Of a DNA stretch of 64,000 bases, positions 34,690 through 45,876 are shown in pieces; positions within the stretch are counted from its first letter, which is position 1, and each line of letters opens with the position of its first letter. A model generated the notes under the pieces. That model did not search any database and was not told the DNA's origin. It worked only from the letters and a program-made list of their open reading frames with translations. A program made the translations under genes and the position numbers. Location of the stretch: the NCBI GenBank assembly GCA_004431415.1, contig QPMI01000175.1:62001-126000 (forward strand). Direction: 5' to 3'. Origin of the DNA: Cyanophora paradoxa. Lineage: Eukaryota; Glaucocystophyceae; Cyanophorales; Cyanophoraceae.

Positions 34690-36050
34690 CGACGGGGCGG
34701 GACGACGACTCGATGCAGGCGCCGGCCGGTTCGACTGACGGGCGCGCCGGTCTGCGCAACGACGGCGAGATCAGCGGGGGGCGGGAGGGGTGGGCGGGCG
34801 GACCAGCTGACGAGACTACGGACAACAGAAGGCCTGGAGGGCGCCAGTCAGTTGGGGGCCTCTCGCGCGGGAAAATGGGGCCTAACGTCCGGCCCGTCTG
34901 AAGCCTAGATGGGGCGATTTCCGACGTCGGCCGATGCCCCCCACATATTCAGCCCACCCCCCTTCCCAACATTCATAGTTACCGTGTCCGTCTTGCCTGA
35001 GATGCTCCCGGAAGCCACAACGTTGCCGGTCACGTTGAGATCACCGCCGACGCTCGTGTTGCCGGCTGCCGTCACTGTGAGGGCCGCCGGGGTCGGCGAC
35101 AGGATGGCCGACTTGGGCGCGGCCCCACGTGCCCGATGGGAACCGTTGCGGGGGTCCGGACCGTGCAGCGAGAGAACACGTCCAGCGAGCCTGTTGTGTT
35201 CGAGTGCGCCTCGCCCACCATCGTATCCGTAGCGGGGGGGCAGGGCGCGCGGGCGAGCTCACGAGGGTAGGAACGACGGGAGGCCTGGAGGGTGCAAGTG
35301 AGCCGAGGGCACGGGGGCCGGGGGTAAGCAGGGATCGGATGCTCACGGGGAAAACGACTCGATGGAGGTGCCGGCCGCTTCGACTGACGAGCACGACGAC
35401 CTGCACGCAGATGGGGAGATCAGCGGGGGGCGGGAGGGGAGGGCGCGCGGGCGAGCTGACGAGACTACGGACGACGGCAGGCCTGCCAGGCTGGAGGGTG
35501 CCAGTCAGCCGAGGTCGCGGGGGCCGGAAGCGGGCCGGGAGGCTCACGAGCACGACGACCCGAAGGAGGCGCCAACCGGTTCGAGCTGACGAGGCTAGGG
35601 ACGACGAGACGGCCTGCACAGAGAGCACGACGACTTGATGTAAGTGCCGGCCGCTTCGACTGACGAGCGCAGCTCAGGGGCCGGGAGGGGAGGGCGCGCA
35701 GGCGAGCTAGGGTGCCGGGCATGAAGGAGGATTGCGCGGCTCACGGGACGACGACTCGATGCAGGTGCCGGCCCGTTGGACTGACGAGCGTGCCGGCCTG
35801 CGGAGAGATTGGGAGGCCTGCGCAGAGATTGGAAGATCAGTTCGGACTGGGAGGCCAGCGCGCGGTGCGGAGCTGACGGCAGCTGGCTGCTGTGTCGGCG
35901 AGCAAACGATGATAGAAAGCACGAATGATCTGGACGCGCTCGTCAGCCCAGAGCGCCGGCCGGAAAGCTCACGGGGAGGTGTACTTGATGCAGGTGCTAG
36001 CCGTTTCGACTGCAAAGCACGGGTGCCTGCGCAGAGACATGCGTTAACTT
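34690..36050 (+). repeat. GC-rich minisatellite, duplicated block
   Basis: Copy of the 29591-30950 minisatellite carried by the 5.1-kb duplication, with a few substitutions and one-base deletions (for example around 35750). Confidence 0.75.
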
Positions 36051-37370
36051 TCGTATCTTCCGCGTGTTGTACTAGCATATACTTCCTAGCTATAGCTACT
36101 TAACAGCCATTAGTCTCGCTTGTGCAAAGTATACGTAAATGACACGCGCACGCATACGTATACGTACGTATATGCTGACACGCGCTGACATGTTGACACA
36201 GATGTGCTTCCTTAGAGGCGGTACTTGCAATTGTTTACAGAATGATGTGCGTGCGTTAACGTCGACATGCCATGCTGCATACTTAGTTGGCACGGGCCGT
36301 ACGTACATACATGCTGTCAGACACGCGTGAAGTACTATTAGGCTAGGCTGGCTTGCCAACCCGCATGGCCGGTACGTACATGCATACTGTCAGACGCGCG
36401 TGAACTACTATTAGGCTAGGCTGGCTTGCCAGTCCCCACGGCCCGTACGTACATGCATGCTGTCAGACGCGCGTGAAGTACTACTAGTAGGCTAGGCCGG
36501 CTTGCCGGCCGCGGTCCGGGCGCCAGGACCGGGCCATGACCGGTACTATGTTCAACGGTTGTACGGTAGCCGGTGCCTACAGGGCCTACCGTAGTACAGG
36601 GCTACTACAGGCTGGCCTACATGTACAGGGTCACGGGTGCAGCTGCGGTATAGCTACCAGACTAGTACCAGTCTAGCAATTGAAGACCGCCAGGCTAGCG
36701 CTAGCCTAGTAGCGCTTTCGACGGTCAAGGTACAAGTAACTTACTAAGTTAGTAGCGCGGTAGTCATAATGATATAATAACTATTTTGCATTGTACAGTA
36801 GCTAGACCGAGTGTGCGAAACTGCAAGACTCGGAGCGACAAACTTTGACGACTACCTGACAGTACCTGTCATAAATACATGCTCGGTCGAATCGTCAATG
36901 GCGCCGTTTCGATTGCGTGAGATCTTTTTTTATTCAAGATCTCGATCGCGACGGATCCCGGATTTATTCAAGATCTCGACGGATCCCGGATCTTCTGTCA
37001 ATGAGTTCGCCGGATCTTTGTTTGTATTCAGGATCTCGCAAGATCGGACGTTAATAAAGATCTGTATACGCGCTGTCGCCCAGTGCAGGTACGGCAAAAA
37101 TGGCTGGAAGCTGGCGCCGGCGGCCGCGGCCCGCGCCCAGGCCGGGCTAGCTAGCGCTGCACCCGCACTACCGTAGTAACCGTAGTACCGGTAGTACTGG
37201 CTTACTGGGCTATGGCCGGATTTGGCCGGCTTGGCCATGGGCTGGCCCGTTATACCCAGCTCGAGAGAGAGGTGGCTGGCCATAGAGGGACAGAGAATAC
37301 ATAATTAATTGGGGAAGGTGTTGACCGGTAACACTTGCTTTTAACTGGTGGAGGAGATTGAGAGAAGATT

Positions 37371-39078
37371 AGTTTAAAATTAATATATTGTTGGGGGGAG
37401 GCCCGGGAGGGGGAGATGCTCGCAGCCAGGCGCATGCGCAGAGCTTGCGAATCGCTTAAACAGAACCTCGAATGCATATAGTATCAATATGCAGGGCTGC
37501 GGAGGCGAGGGCGCGCGGAAAGCTGTGCAGGCCCGTTCAGGATCGAATTTTCGCGTCGGCTGGTAAAATTAATATATTGTTGGGGGGGAGGCCCGGGAGG
37601 GGCGAGATTCTCGCAGCCAGGCGCATGCGCAGAGCTTGCGAATCGCTTAAACAGAACCTCGAATGCATATAGTATCAATATGCAGGGCTGCGGAGGCGAG
37701 GGCGCGCGGAAAGCTGTGCAGGCCCGTTCAGGATCGAATTTTCGCGTCGGCTGGGTTCTCGTGCCCTGTCGCGCCCGCAGAGCTCGCGAAAACCTTTAAA
37801 AAGATCTTAAGTGAATACTGTAGCGATGGGCATGGGTGAGGATGCGAGGGCGCGCGGAAAGGTCTTCAGGTCCGTGAAGGATCGAATTTTCGGGTCGGCT
37901 GGATCCTCGCGGCCTGGCGCATTTAGAGACCGTGCGGAAGGCTTCTTCTACATCTCAAATGCTTATGTTATCGTTCCGCGCATGCGCCGCGGCGTGGGCG
38001 GGCGGAAAGATCTCCGGGCCTGTCTAGGATCGAATTTTTGCCGTCGGTTGGGTTCTCGTGCTCTTTCGCGTCTTCGAAGTTTGTGGAAGGCTTTGATAAA
38101 ATCTCAAATGAATATACCAGCGATGCGGCCTGCGTGAGGACGCGAGGGCGCGCGGAAAGTTGTTCAGGTTTGAAGAGGATTGAATTTTCGGGGTCGGCTG
38201 GGTCATCGCGACTGGGCGCATGTGCAAACCGTGTGGAGGGCTTCTTCTACATCTGAAATGCTTATGCTATTGTTCCGCGCATGCGCCGCGGCGCGGGCGC
38301 GCGGAAAGATGTCCGGGCCTGTCCAGGATCGAATTTTCGGGGTCGACTGGGCCCTCGCGGCCCGGCACATCAGTAAAGCGTGCGAAACGCTTGCTCTACA
38401 TCTCAGATGCTTATGCTATTGCTCCGCGCATGCGCCGCGGCGCGGGCGCGCGGAAAGATGTCCGGGCCCGTGCAGGATCGAATTTTTGTCATCGGGTACC
38501 TTCCTGCGCTGTTGCGGCTCCGAAAAGCGGATTTTGGGGTGGGCAGGCCGTGCTATGTCTATGCGCGCCAGTACGCATGGATTGCGCGCGTTGCGGGACC
38601 GGCCGGAACCGGCCGGATCAAATTTTCGGCCGACTCTTCGTACTGGAGCGTCCGACGGTCGACGGCGCCCGAAATCGAGCTTGCGGCGATGCGCTCGCGC
38701 TCGTCCGTCATTCTGTATCGTTCTGGGCGTCCCTGGCGCAATTTCGTCGCGGGACCGGGCGGGCCGGGTCCCACCTTCTGACTCGGACTGCATTTGTCGG
38801 AGGTTAAGTACCGGAATTGATCCAGAGGGAAATTCGATTTTCGCGGGACGCCCACGGGCGAGCGGTCGTCTTAGGGGAGCCAGGACGCTAAAAATGGATC
38901 TAGAGAGGTCTGTGGGGGTTCGGGTGGGTGTGTGACTAGCAGCAATCGCGCCCGTGTCGAGGCAGAATTAATAATTCTGCCTCGAGGGAGTGCGACATGG
39001 AAATTATTTAGCAGGGGGGATCTTGAGTGGAAAAAAAGGTTAAAAAAGGAATTTAGATCGTCGGTTTTTGGGTTTGAG
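37371..39078 (+). repeat. array-type unit, complete copy
   Basis: Full unit of the array family outside the main array. It begins with the duplicated leader and continues through the ~148-bp sub-repeats, the CGGGTCCCACCTTCTGACTC region and the intact hairpin at 38958-38985. It ends at TTTTTGGGTTTGAG. Four 16-bp motif copies follow at 39079-39142. Confidence 0.85.
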
Positions 39079-39142
39079 AAAGAGGCTTCGCCGGAAAGAG
39101 GCTTCGCCTGAAAGAGGCTTCGCCTGAAAGAGGCTTCGCCTG

Positions 39143-39494
39143 ACTTTAGACGTTTTAATTTGGCTAGTAACTTACTAAGTTAACGTTAGTAAGAGTTCCG
39201 AACTTCGGAAGTTCAAGGCAAGGTGACGTCGACGTCACGGTACACTTGGTGACAATTGCAATTGCAATACCCCTGCCGGCGCTCTAGGAGCCTTGGCCCC
39301 TAACTTAGTAACGGCCACCGTCGGCCAGCCTACAGGCCCTACGTATACTGGCCCAGTGGCAGGCACTGGCCGCAGTGGCCTGGCAGCCACTGGCAGGCTA
39401 CTGCAGGGCCAGTGCAGGCTACTGGTCCAGCGCCTCCGCTGCGCCTGTCCGAGACTCCGAGGGTCAGCGGCTCAGCGCCAGCTGGGCCCAGGGT
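39143..39494. other. spacer, nothing recognised
   Basis: Non-coding DNA with short palindromes and a repeated CTGGCAGGC/CACTGGC flavour at 39345-39420. No gene is supported. Confidence 0.5.
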
Positions 39495-40030
39495 TCGCCG
39501 CCCAAAAAATTTGGAAAAAGAATGCAAAAAGTTTTGCAAAAATTCATGATTTTCAGAAAAGTTTTGCAATTGGTCCCCGTTTCGGCCCTCCAAAATTTTT
39601 GGAAAAGTTTTGCACCCCACCCCCCCTCATCCTCCGAAATTTATCGTTTGCGGCGGCTACGACGACGTTAAATGAAGATATAAACGACATAGAAGGCAAT
39701 CTGAGGCTATTCTGAGCGTGGAAGGCGACTTATTGAGCTTTTGGCTCATGTTGGGGAGGGGGGTACTTGGCCTTGAAACACGAGCTCGAGCAGCTGCAGG
39801 CGGGTTTCATGCGCAGATAGCAGCTCTCGCAAGCCTGCGATCGATAAACATGAGTTAAACAATGTTTAAGACGTGTTTGAACGCGATTTGAAGCGCTTTA
39901 GACGACGGTTTCGATTCTTTCGGGGCAAAAATTTTCTAAAAATTTCGCAAAACTTTTACATACAAGGCAAAAATTTTTGCAAAACTTTTTGGACCCTTGG
40001 GGGACCCCCAAAAATTTTCCCATCCCTGGC
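39495..40030. repeat. inverted-repeat element (MITE-like)
   Basis: The left end (39500-39615) carries CAAAAAGTTTTGCAAAAATT and further GAAAAGTTTTGCA motifs. The right end (39930-40025) carries the same motifs in reverse complement (AATTTTTGCAAAACTTTTTG and CGCAAAACTTTTAC). The ~530-bp block is therefore bounded by inverted arms of about 100 bp, with a non-coding interior. No transposase is present. I did not find clear target-site duplications. Confidence 0.45.
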
Positions 40031-42049
40031 TGGGCGGCTCCTGGGCCTGAGCTGGCCCTAGGCCTGGCTGGACTCGGGAGCCTACGGGAGGCCCTCAGTG
40101 CCCCTCACTCAGTGTCGAGTCAGTAATATTAACTTGAATATCGATCGAAGATCATCGACTCGGCGAGCCGCGCCGGCCGGCGCCGCGGCGGATTCGGATC
40201 GCCCAACTTGCCAAGTTGCAACATGTACAGTTGCACTGCCAAATGCAAAGTTGCAAGTAGTCGACGGCGATCATCGGAATCGATCGGATTCGACGCCCGC
40301 GGGCCGCGGGCCGCGGCCCAGCTCGGAGTCTCCGCCGCCCCGGGATCCGGACCCGGGCCGGGATTTGGATCCAAAGATCTAGAGCCGCGCAGCTTCGCGC
40401 TTCGCACGCGCCGCGCCGCACCGAATTTCTAGTTCGTAAAACCTCGTATACGTAGATAAGTCGACTCGGCGTCGAGTCGGCGGCGTCGCAGCACTCTTAT
40501 ATGTCACTGTGTATCGTACGCGTGCGGTGGCTATAGTACGGCTGCCGTCGCGCCGCGGCCCCGGCCCGGCGCACACTGTGACACTGTGTGACAAGCGCCC
40601 GATCGAAGCTATCTCCAACTTCAATTGCAAGGCTGCAGCTGTCACAGTGTCCGACGATCTCTTTCGAAGCCCCGACCATAGGCTCTCGGCGTTTTGGCCT
40701 CCAAACCTGCAGCTGCAGCATGCGTGCACGTGGGCGCGTGGCGCAGCATGTCTGTGCGCGAGGCGCGTCTAGATCTAGCAGGCGTCCAGAACAGGAGTCG
40801 CGATAGGTAGAAGTAGGCCTGCAGCTGGGGCCATGCATATGCGCGGTTGCGCCTATTTCTGCAGCCGCCCAGAAAAATACATCGACGTCCACTTCGGACA
40901 GCTTCGATCATGATCATGATTAGCTGACTGCGAGCTTGCAATTGGTGAAGCGGCTTCGTACGCGTACGCATATGTGCGCACGGCCGCGGGTCGCGATTGA
41001 CGTTCCTTGCAATTGCAATCGCAATTGTCACCATTCAACAACAGAATCCGGCCGCGGTGCGCGTTCGAATATTGGGTTCGAATAAATGAACTTGCGGGAG
41101 CCATATATGCCACGATGCACATATGCATCATGATCATGGCATGCATATGCCATGATGTGTCTCCTGCAGTCGAATTCTAGTGTGACATGCATATGCCCAG
41201 CGCACCATCAAAACGTTAACTGTCTGAATCTTTCGCACAGTATTAATATTAATCACGCCGAGAGTCATGATCATGATCGGCTCGCATACGTCTTATACGC
41301 TGTCGGTCCTTAAAAGCTTAAGCTTTAACGTGGGTTACGTTTTGCATGATTTCGCGCGGACCGGACTTCGCAACGTTAGCCGGCGCCGGACTTTATGTGT
41401 TGACATGGCCCATGGGTTCCTGCGCAGGCTCGCTGTCAGGACGATGAGCGGAACCAGAGAGCCCGAAGATATCGATGTTCATGCATATGATCAAGTGCCC
41501 GCGACCGAAAGCACGGGTGCGGCTGGACCGTCCGCCGCCGCCATCGATATCGCCAACGCAAACGAGTACGGTACGTCTCACCTTACGTCGGAGAATCCGA
41601 ATTCGAAGCGTCTCGAACGCGGGCTGCCCCCTTGAGCTCGCCTGCATCTGCAGCAACCGCGGACGTCGACGTCGACCCCGCGCGCGCCGGCGTCGATCTC
41701 CGGCTCCTGCTTCACGATCAGAAGCCGCAGCAGCGCGGTCTAGATCTGCGGCCGCTTGGCGAAGGTCCGCTACTTTCCTGCAACTTGGCATTTGCAACCG
41801 GGCTCCCTCCGGACCCATTTGCAAGCCGACGTGTTGCACGCGCAGGCCTAGGGCCCTTCGACGTCGGCGGCGTCCACCCCTCTTTCTTTTCGCCCCCTCT
41901 CGGCGAGCTGGGCGGGCCGTTCCACCGTCGCGAGGCGCCTCCGATGGCCCCGCTGGCCATGGCCCCTGCGGCTGCCCCCGAAACACCAACGAGCTCGAGA
42001 AAGGCGCCGGCCGCCGCCGGCGCCGCCGCTGCGGCCGGCGCCGCGGCGC
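40031..42049. other. intergenic region upstream of the RWP-RK gene
   Basis: Palindrome-rich DNA with four copies of the 10-mer CTTGCAATTG or its complement (40622, 40935, 41006 and, just inside the gene, 42105). The stretch 41640-42049 is very GC-rich with coding-like composition and may hold an upstream exon or the 5' UTR of the RWP-RK gene. I could not fix its structure. Confidence 0.45.
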
Positions 42050-44640
42050 ATGCACAGCAGCACGCGGTCCCGTGGGCGCTGGGGGACCACGCCACCGCGC
42101 TGGGCTTGCAATTGGGCAGCGCCGGCGTCCGCCCCGCGGTCGGCCCCGCCTCGCCCCTGGATCTCGCGGTGGGACATGGACACCCCGGGGCGCCTTCGGC
42201 CCCCGTTGGGCGACCTGGCCGCGGTAAACGCGCAGGCGCACCTCCATGCGCACGCACAGGCGGCGGCGGCCGCGGCTGCCGCCGCCGCTGCCGGCGTGCA
42301 GGTACCGCCGGCCCTCCTCTCGCTTCTCGCGGAGTGGGGTCGCGCCCACGGCCTGCCGCCGGCGGTCGCCGGGGCGCCCCATGGCCAGGGCCCGGCCGCG
42401 GGCCTGCAGTTGCTCCAAGGGTCTTTCTGGGGCGCCGCGCCCGCCCCCGCGCCCGGCGGCGTCTCCATCCCCGTGCCCATCCCCGTGCCCATCCCCGTCC
42501 CGGTCCCCGCGATCGCGACGCGGAGGTCCTCCTCGTGGCCGAGCATGGCGCTCTCGCTCCCCACCTCCGCCCTCTCCCCGACCGCCTCCAACTTCCGCAA
42601 CCGGCCCCCCGACACCGGCCTCCTCCGCCCCCTCGTCGTCATCAAGACCGATTTCGAGCCCGTGCTCGAGCCGCCGCCGCCGCCGCCGCAGCAGCAGCAG
42701 CAGCAGCACGCCGCCCCCGGGCGCGGCTACGAGCGCCGCACGTCGGGGTCGCCGGGCTCTGGCTCGGGCGCCACGACCACCGCCTCGTCCAGCCCGTACA
42801 GCCGCGGCGCCGGCGGCCGCCGCTCCGTCGGCGCCCGCTCGCCGCCCGCCGGCTCGGGCACCGGCGCCTCCTCCTCGTCGCGGGCCTCCCCGGGCCCCTC
42901 CCCCGTCCGCGCCACCTCCTTCGCGGCCCCTTCACTCCTGACTCAAAACTTGGACTCTTTCTGGGCAGATGAGCCTGCCGAGCTCGACGCAGAGCCTCGG
43001 GGGCACCAGCGCGCCGTCCAGATCGCCGCCGGCGCCGGAGCCGGCGCCGGGGCCGGGGCCGGGGGTGCCACCGGCCCTCGCCTCCCTCACCCGCGAGTCC
43101 CTCTTCCCTTACTACCACAGACCCATGGAAGAGGTGACCTTACCGGCGCCGCGACGCCGACCGCGAGCCATTTCTTTACATATGCATCTCTTTCTCTATC
43201 CCGTTTCTTTTAGAGCCACTCGCCGTAGATCTAGATTAAACTGCAGATAAATGGAGTGCCCCTTTCTCGCGCATTGCGCCGCGCCTCTCTCGACCGCGAG
43301 CCCGTCCAATTTCTTTTGCAGGTGGCGAAAGAGATGGGGGTGTGCCGGACCATGCTGAAGAAGCAGTGCCGCGCCCTCGGGATCCTCCGCTGGCCCTCCC
43401 GAAAGGTGCCCCCGCCCCCGCTTCCTTTTTGGCCTCCTCCCCTCCTTTTGCCGAGGCGGGGGGGCCGCCCGCGCGATCGCCGCAGATCCAGAGCCTGCGG
43501 AGGTGGGACGAGCAGGCGCGGATCGTCCTGGAGAGCGGGCTCGCGGGGTTCGACCACCGCGAGATCGCGAGGCTGCGCGCCCAGCTCCGGTGCGGCCGCG
43601 CTGCTGCGCATGCTGTACATGTCGCGATGATCGCGGCGAGCGCCCCCGGCGGCCGTTCCCTCTAACACCGGTACCCCGCCGCCCCTTCGCGTCCATCCCG
43701 CAGGAGCAAGATCGACGCCATGCGCTCGGACCCCGACGTCTGCAGTGCGCGCCTGTTGCTAGCGCTCTCCCGCCGCTTTCGCGGTGCTCATCTAGATCTC
43801 GCGATCGATCGCGACGGGCGCCGTCTCTGCAGTCCGGCAGGTGATCATCGGGATGCGGCGGCAGCTGAGCGACCCGATCCGGTTGAAGACGGTCGACGTC
43901 GCGCACCCCCTCTGCGTCGAGGTGCGCCCCCTCGCCCTAGACCTGCTCCGAGCAAGCTCGCCTGGGGGCCATGGCCACTGGAGCTGAGGACTCTCCCCCC
44001 GGCCCGCCCCCCCTCGGCGCAGCTGGCGGCGCACCTGCGAAGCATCCGGCCGAACCAGAGCCAGCGGCGGCGGCAGCGCACCGACTCCACCGAGTCAGCC
44101 GTCTCCTCCGCCTGCGCCACCCCGCTGCCGGGCCCGAGGTGCGCTATTTTAGCGCAGCTGCAACCGGTACCACACAACAGCTGCGCCGCGCAACTGATCG
44201 ACGGCGGCGCAGCGGGGTGGGCGGCGGGGGCGCCGACTTCGGCCCCGATCGCGACATGGACGTCGACTGGGACGCGGTCGGGTACGGCGACTTCGACGGG
44301 GCGGAGGGGGCGGACGCGTTCGAGGACGGGGTACGGCGCTTCCAATGCCGGCCGGCGACGTTAGCTCCCGCGCTGAGGTGGGGTCGTTAACGTTTCTGCA
44401 GGACACTTTCGAGGGGGAGCCGGGGGAGGAGCGCGAGGGGCTCGGGTCCTCGGGCGGGCGGCTGGTGCGTCCGCGCCCCGGGCCCTTCGACTCGTCTGAG
44501 TTCCTTACGCTCGCGCCCCCGGCCCGCATGCGCATGCGCAGCGGCAGCGGCGCCGCTCCAGCGGGAGCGCCGCTCGCGGCTCGGGCACCGGTCCGAGCGC
44601 GCCCGCCTTCGAATTCCCCCGGCCCGGCCATCCCCGCTGA
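42050..44640 (+). CDS. RWP-RK domain transcription factor
   Basis: RWP-RK proteins bind DNA and control nitrogen or gametogenesis genes in green lineages (family knowledge). The domain is split over exons 42969-43133, 43322-43405 and 43486-43589: LFPYYHRPMEE, then VAKEMGVCRTMLKKQCRALG, then ILRWPSRK, the signature sequence, followed by IQSLRRW. Further phase-compatible exons 43704-43737, 43841-43921, 44023-44138, 44213-44330, 44402-44464 and 44542-44640 complete a 572-residue protein. The N-terminal exon (42050-42904) is Ala-, Pro- and Gln-rich with a six-Gln run. An acidic stretch (DRDMDVDWDAVGYGDFDG) and a basic RQRRR tail follow the domain. Introns are GT-AG with donors GTCCGC, GTGACC, GTGCCC, GTGCGG, GTCTGC, GTGCGC, GTACGG and GTGCGT. 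The start is uncertain because an upstream exon is possible. Confidence 0.85.
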
Positions 44641-45876
44641 TCATGCGCGGCCTGGCCATGGCCGTGGCCGGCGCGCAGAGGCGGACGGCGAAGTCGACGT
44701 GCCGCGCGCCGTGAATTCGAAGGCGGGGCCGCGCCCTGCGGCCGCCCCTCCGGACCCGCCGTGGGACCTGCAGGAAGAGCTCGAGGCGCCGCCCTCTGGT
44801 GCGACCCGGGGCCACGGCGGCCCCGCACGCGCACCCAAACACGCGCACGAATTCGATCGCGAACCGCAAGCACGAGATCGATGCCCCTCTCGCGATCATC
44901 GCGATCAAGCTTAAGCGTGATCACGTCAGGCCCAGGGGCCGCGATCGCGACCCGCCGCCGCCGCCGAGCCGGCTGGGATCATCGGATATGATTTACGTCC
45001 TTCGAATTCCTTCCTTCATTTTATTCCGTTCTTTTCCCGTTCCTTCCTTTGTATAGCGCGATTATATTTGGTACGAGTCGTTTTTAAAACTGCGAGTGGT
45101 TTTCTGTATACGTACGATAGTTCTAGTTGTAGATTTCAAGAGCGGTCGACGTCGACGTCTATTATCTTCACGCCTCCGAAGTACACGCTTGAGCTCCCTC
45201 CGTGTACATTCAATATTAATTTCCGGATTCGCTTGTTTTTCGCCCTCCCAATTGCAAGCAGAACAAGTTTTATCAAGTCATATGCATTTAGTTTCGATCG
45301 ATATCATTGCCGTGCAGCCCCAGACCGCACTTGAATATGGTGATTCAAGTATAGTGCTAACTTGCAGACCATATGCATGATCTGTATACAATTCGCAAGA
45401 AAGTTTCATGGAGCCCTAGGCCTATATATAGGTAGGCCCTCCTGATCAATCTGCGCACTTCGAATTCTTTTGCTTGACGTCTATATTGAACCTCCAGTTA
45501 TGATTACGTGTAGGTTTTAATTTCGTAAACGAGTACTGGTACCGGTACTACGGTAGACTGAATGATGCCGCCGTAGACAGTTCTTTGATCGGCTTTTCGC
45601 AACCATATAAATGCATCCGATCGTCACTGAGTGAGCTTCCAATTGCAAGCTTAAGCTAGTCGAATATTTCTCTATTATTGCAGATACCAGTAAGAACTTC
45701 AGTTCGAACCCGAGCCAAGCGCCAAGACGTTGAATCGATTTTGCGATATACTCGAATTCACGATCGATTGGTGTTGCGATCTCAAGACTTATCGCTTATA
45801 ATTACAAATTGGCTGCAGCGCTAGCTTTGTCTAATGATGATGATTCCTCGCAGGCGCTGCGCAGGCGCAGGGGCCG
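44641..45876. other. 3' intergenic region between convergent genes
   Basis: GC-rich up to about 44990, then abruptly AT-richer. It holds two copies of CAATTGCAAG (45249, 45640) and an AAGCTTAAGC at 44907. No gene is supported. It probably contains the 3' UTRs of the RWP-RK gene and of the kelch/BTB gene. Confidence 0.5.

Larger units (their letters stand above)
33597..38693 (+). repeat. 5.1-kb tandem duplication, copy 2 (5097 bp)
   Basis: Second copy of the 28495-33596 block. After 38693 the array-unit sequence simply continues to its normal end, which shows that copy 2 keeps the original right-hand context and copy 1 the original left-hand context, as expected for a tandem duplication by unequal exchange or replication slippage. 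Confidence 0.92.
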
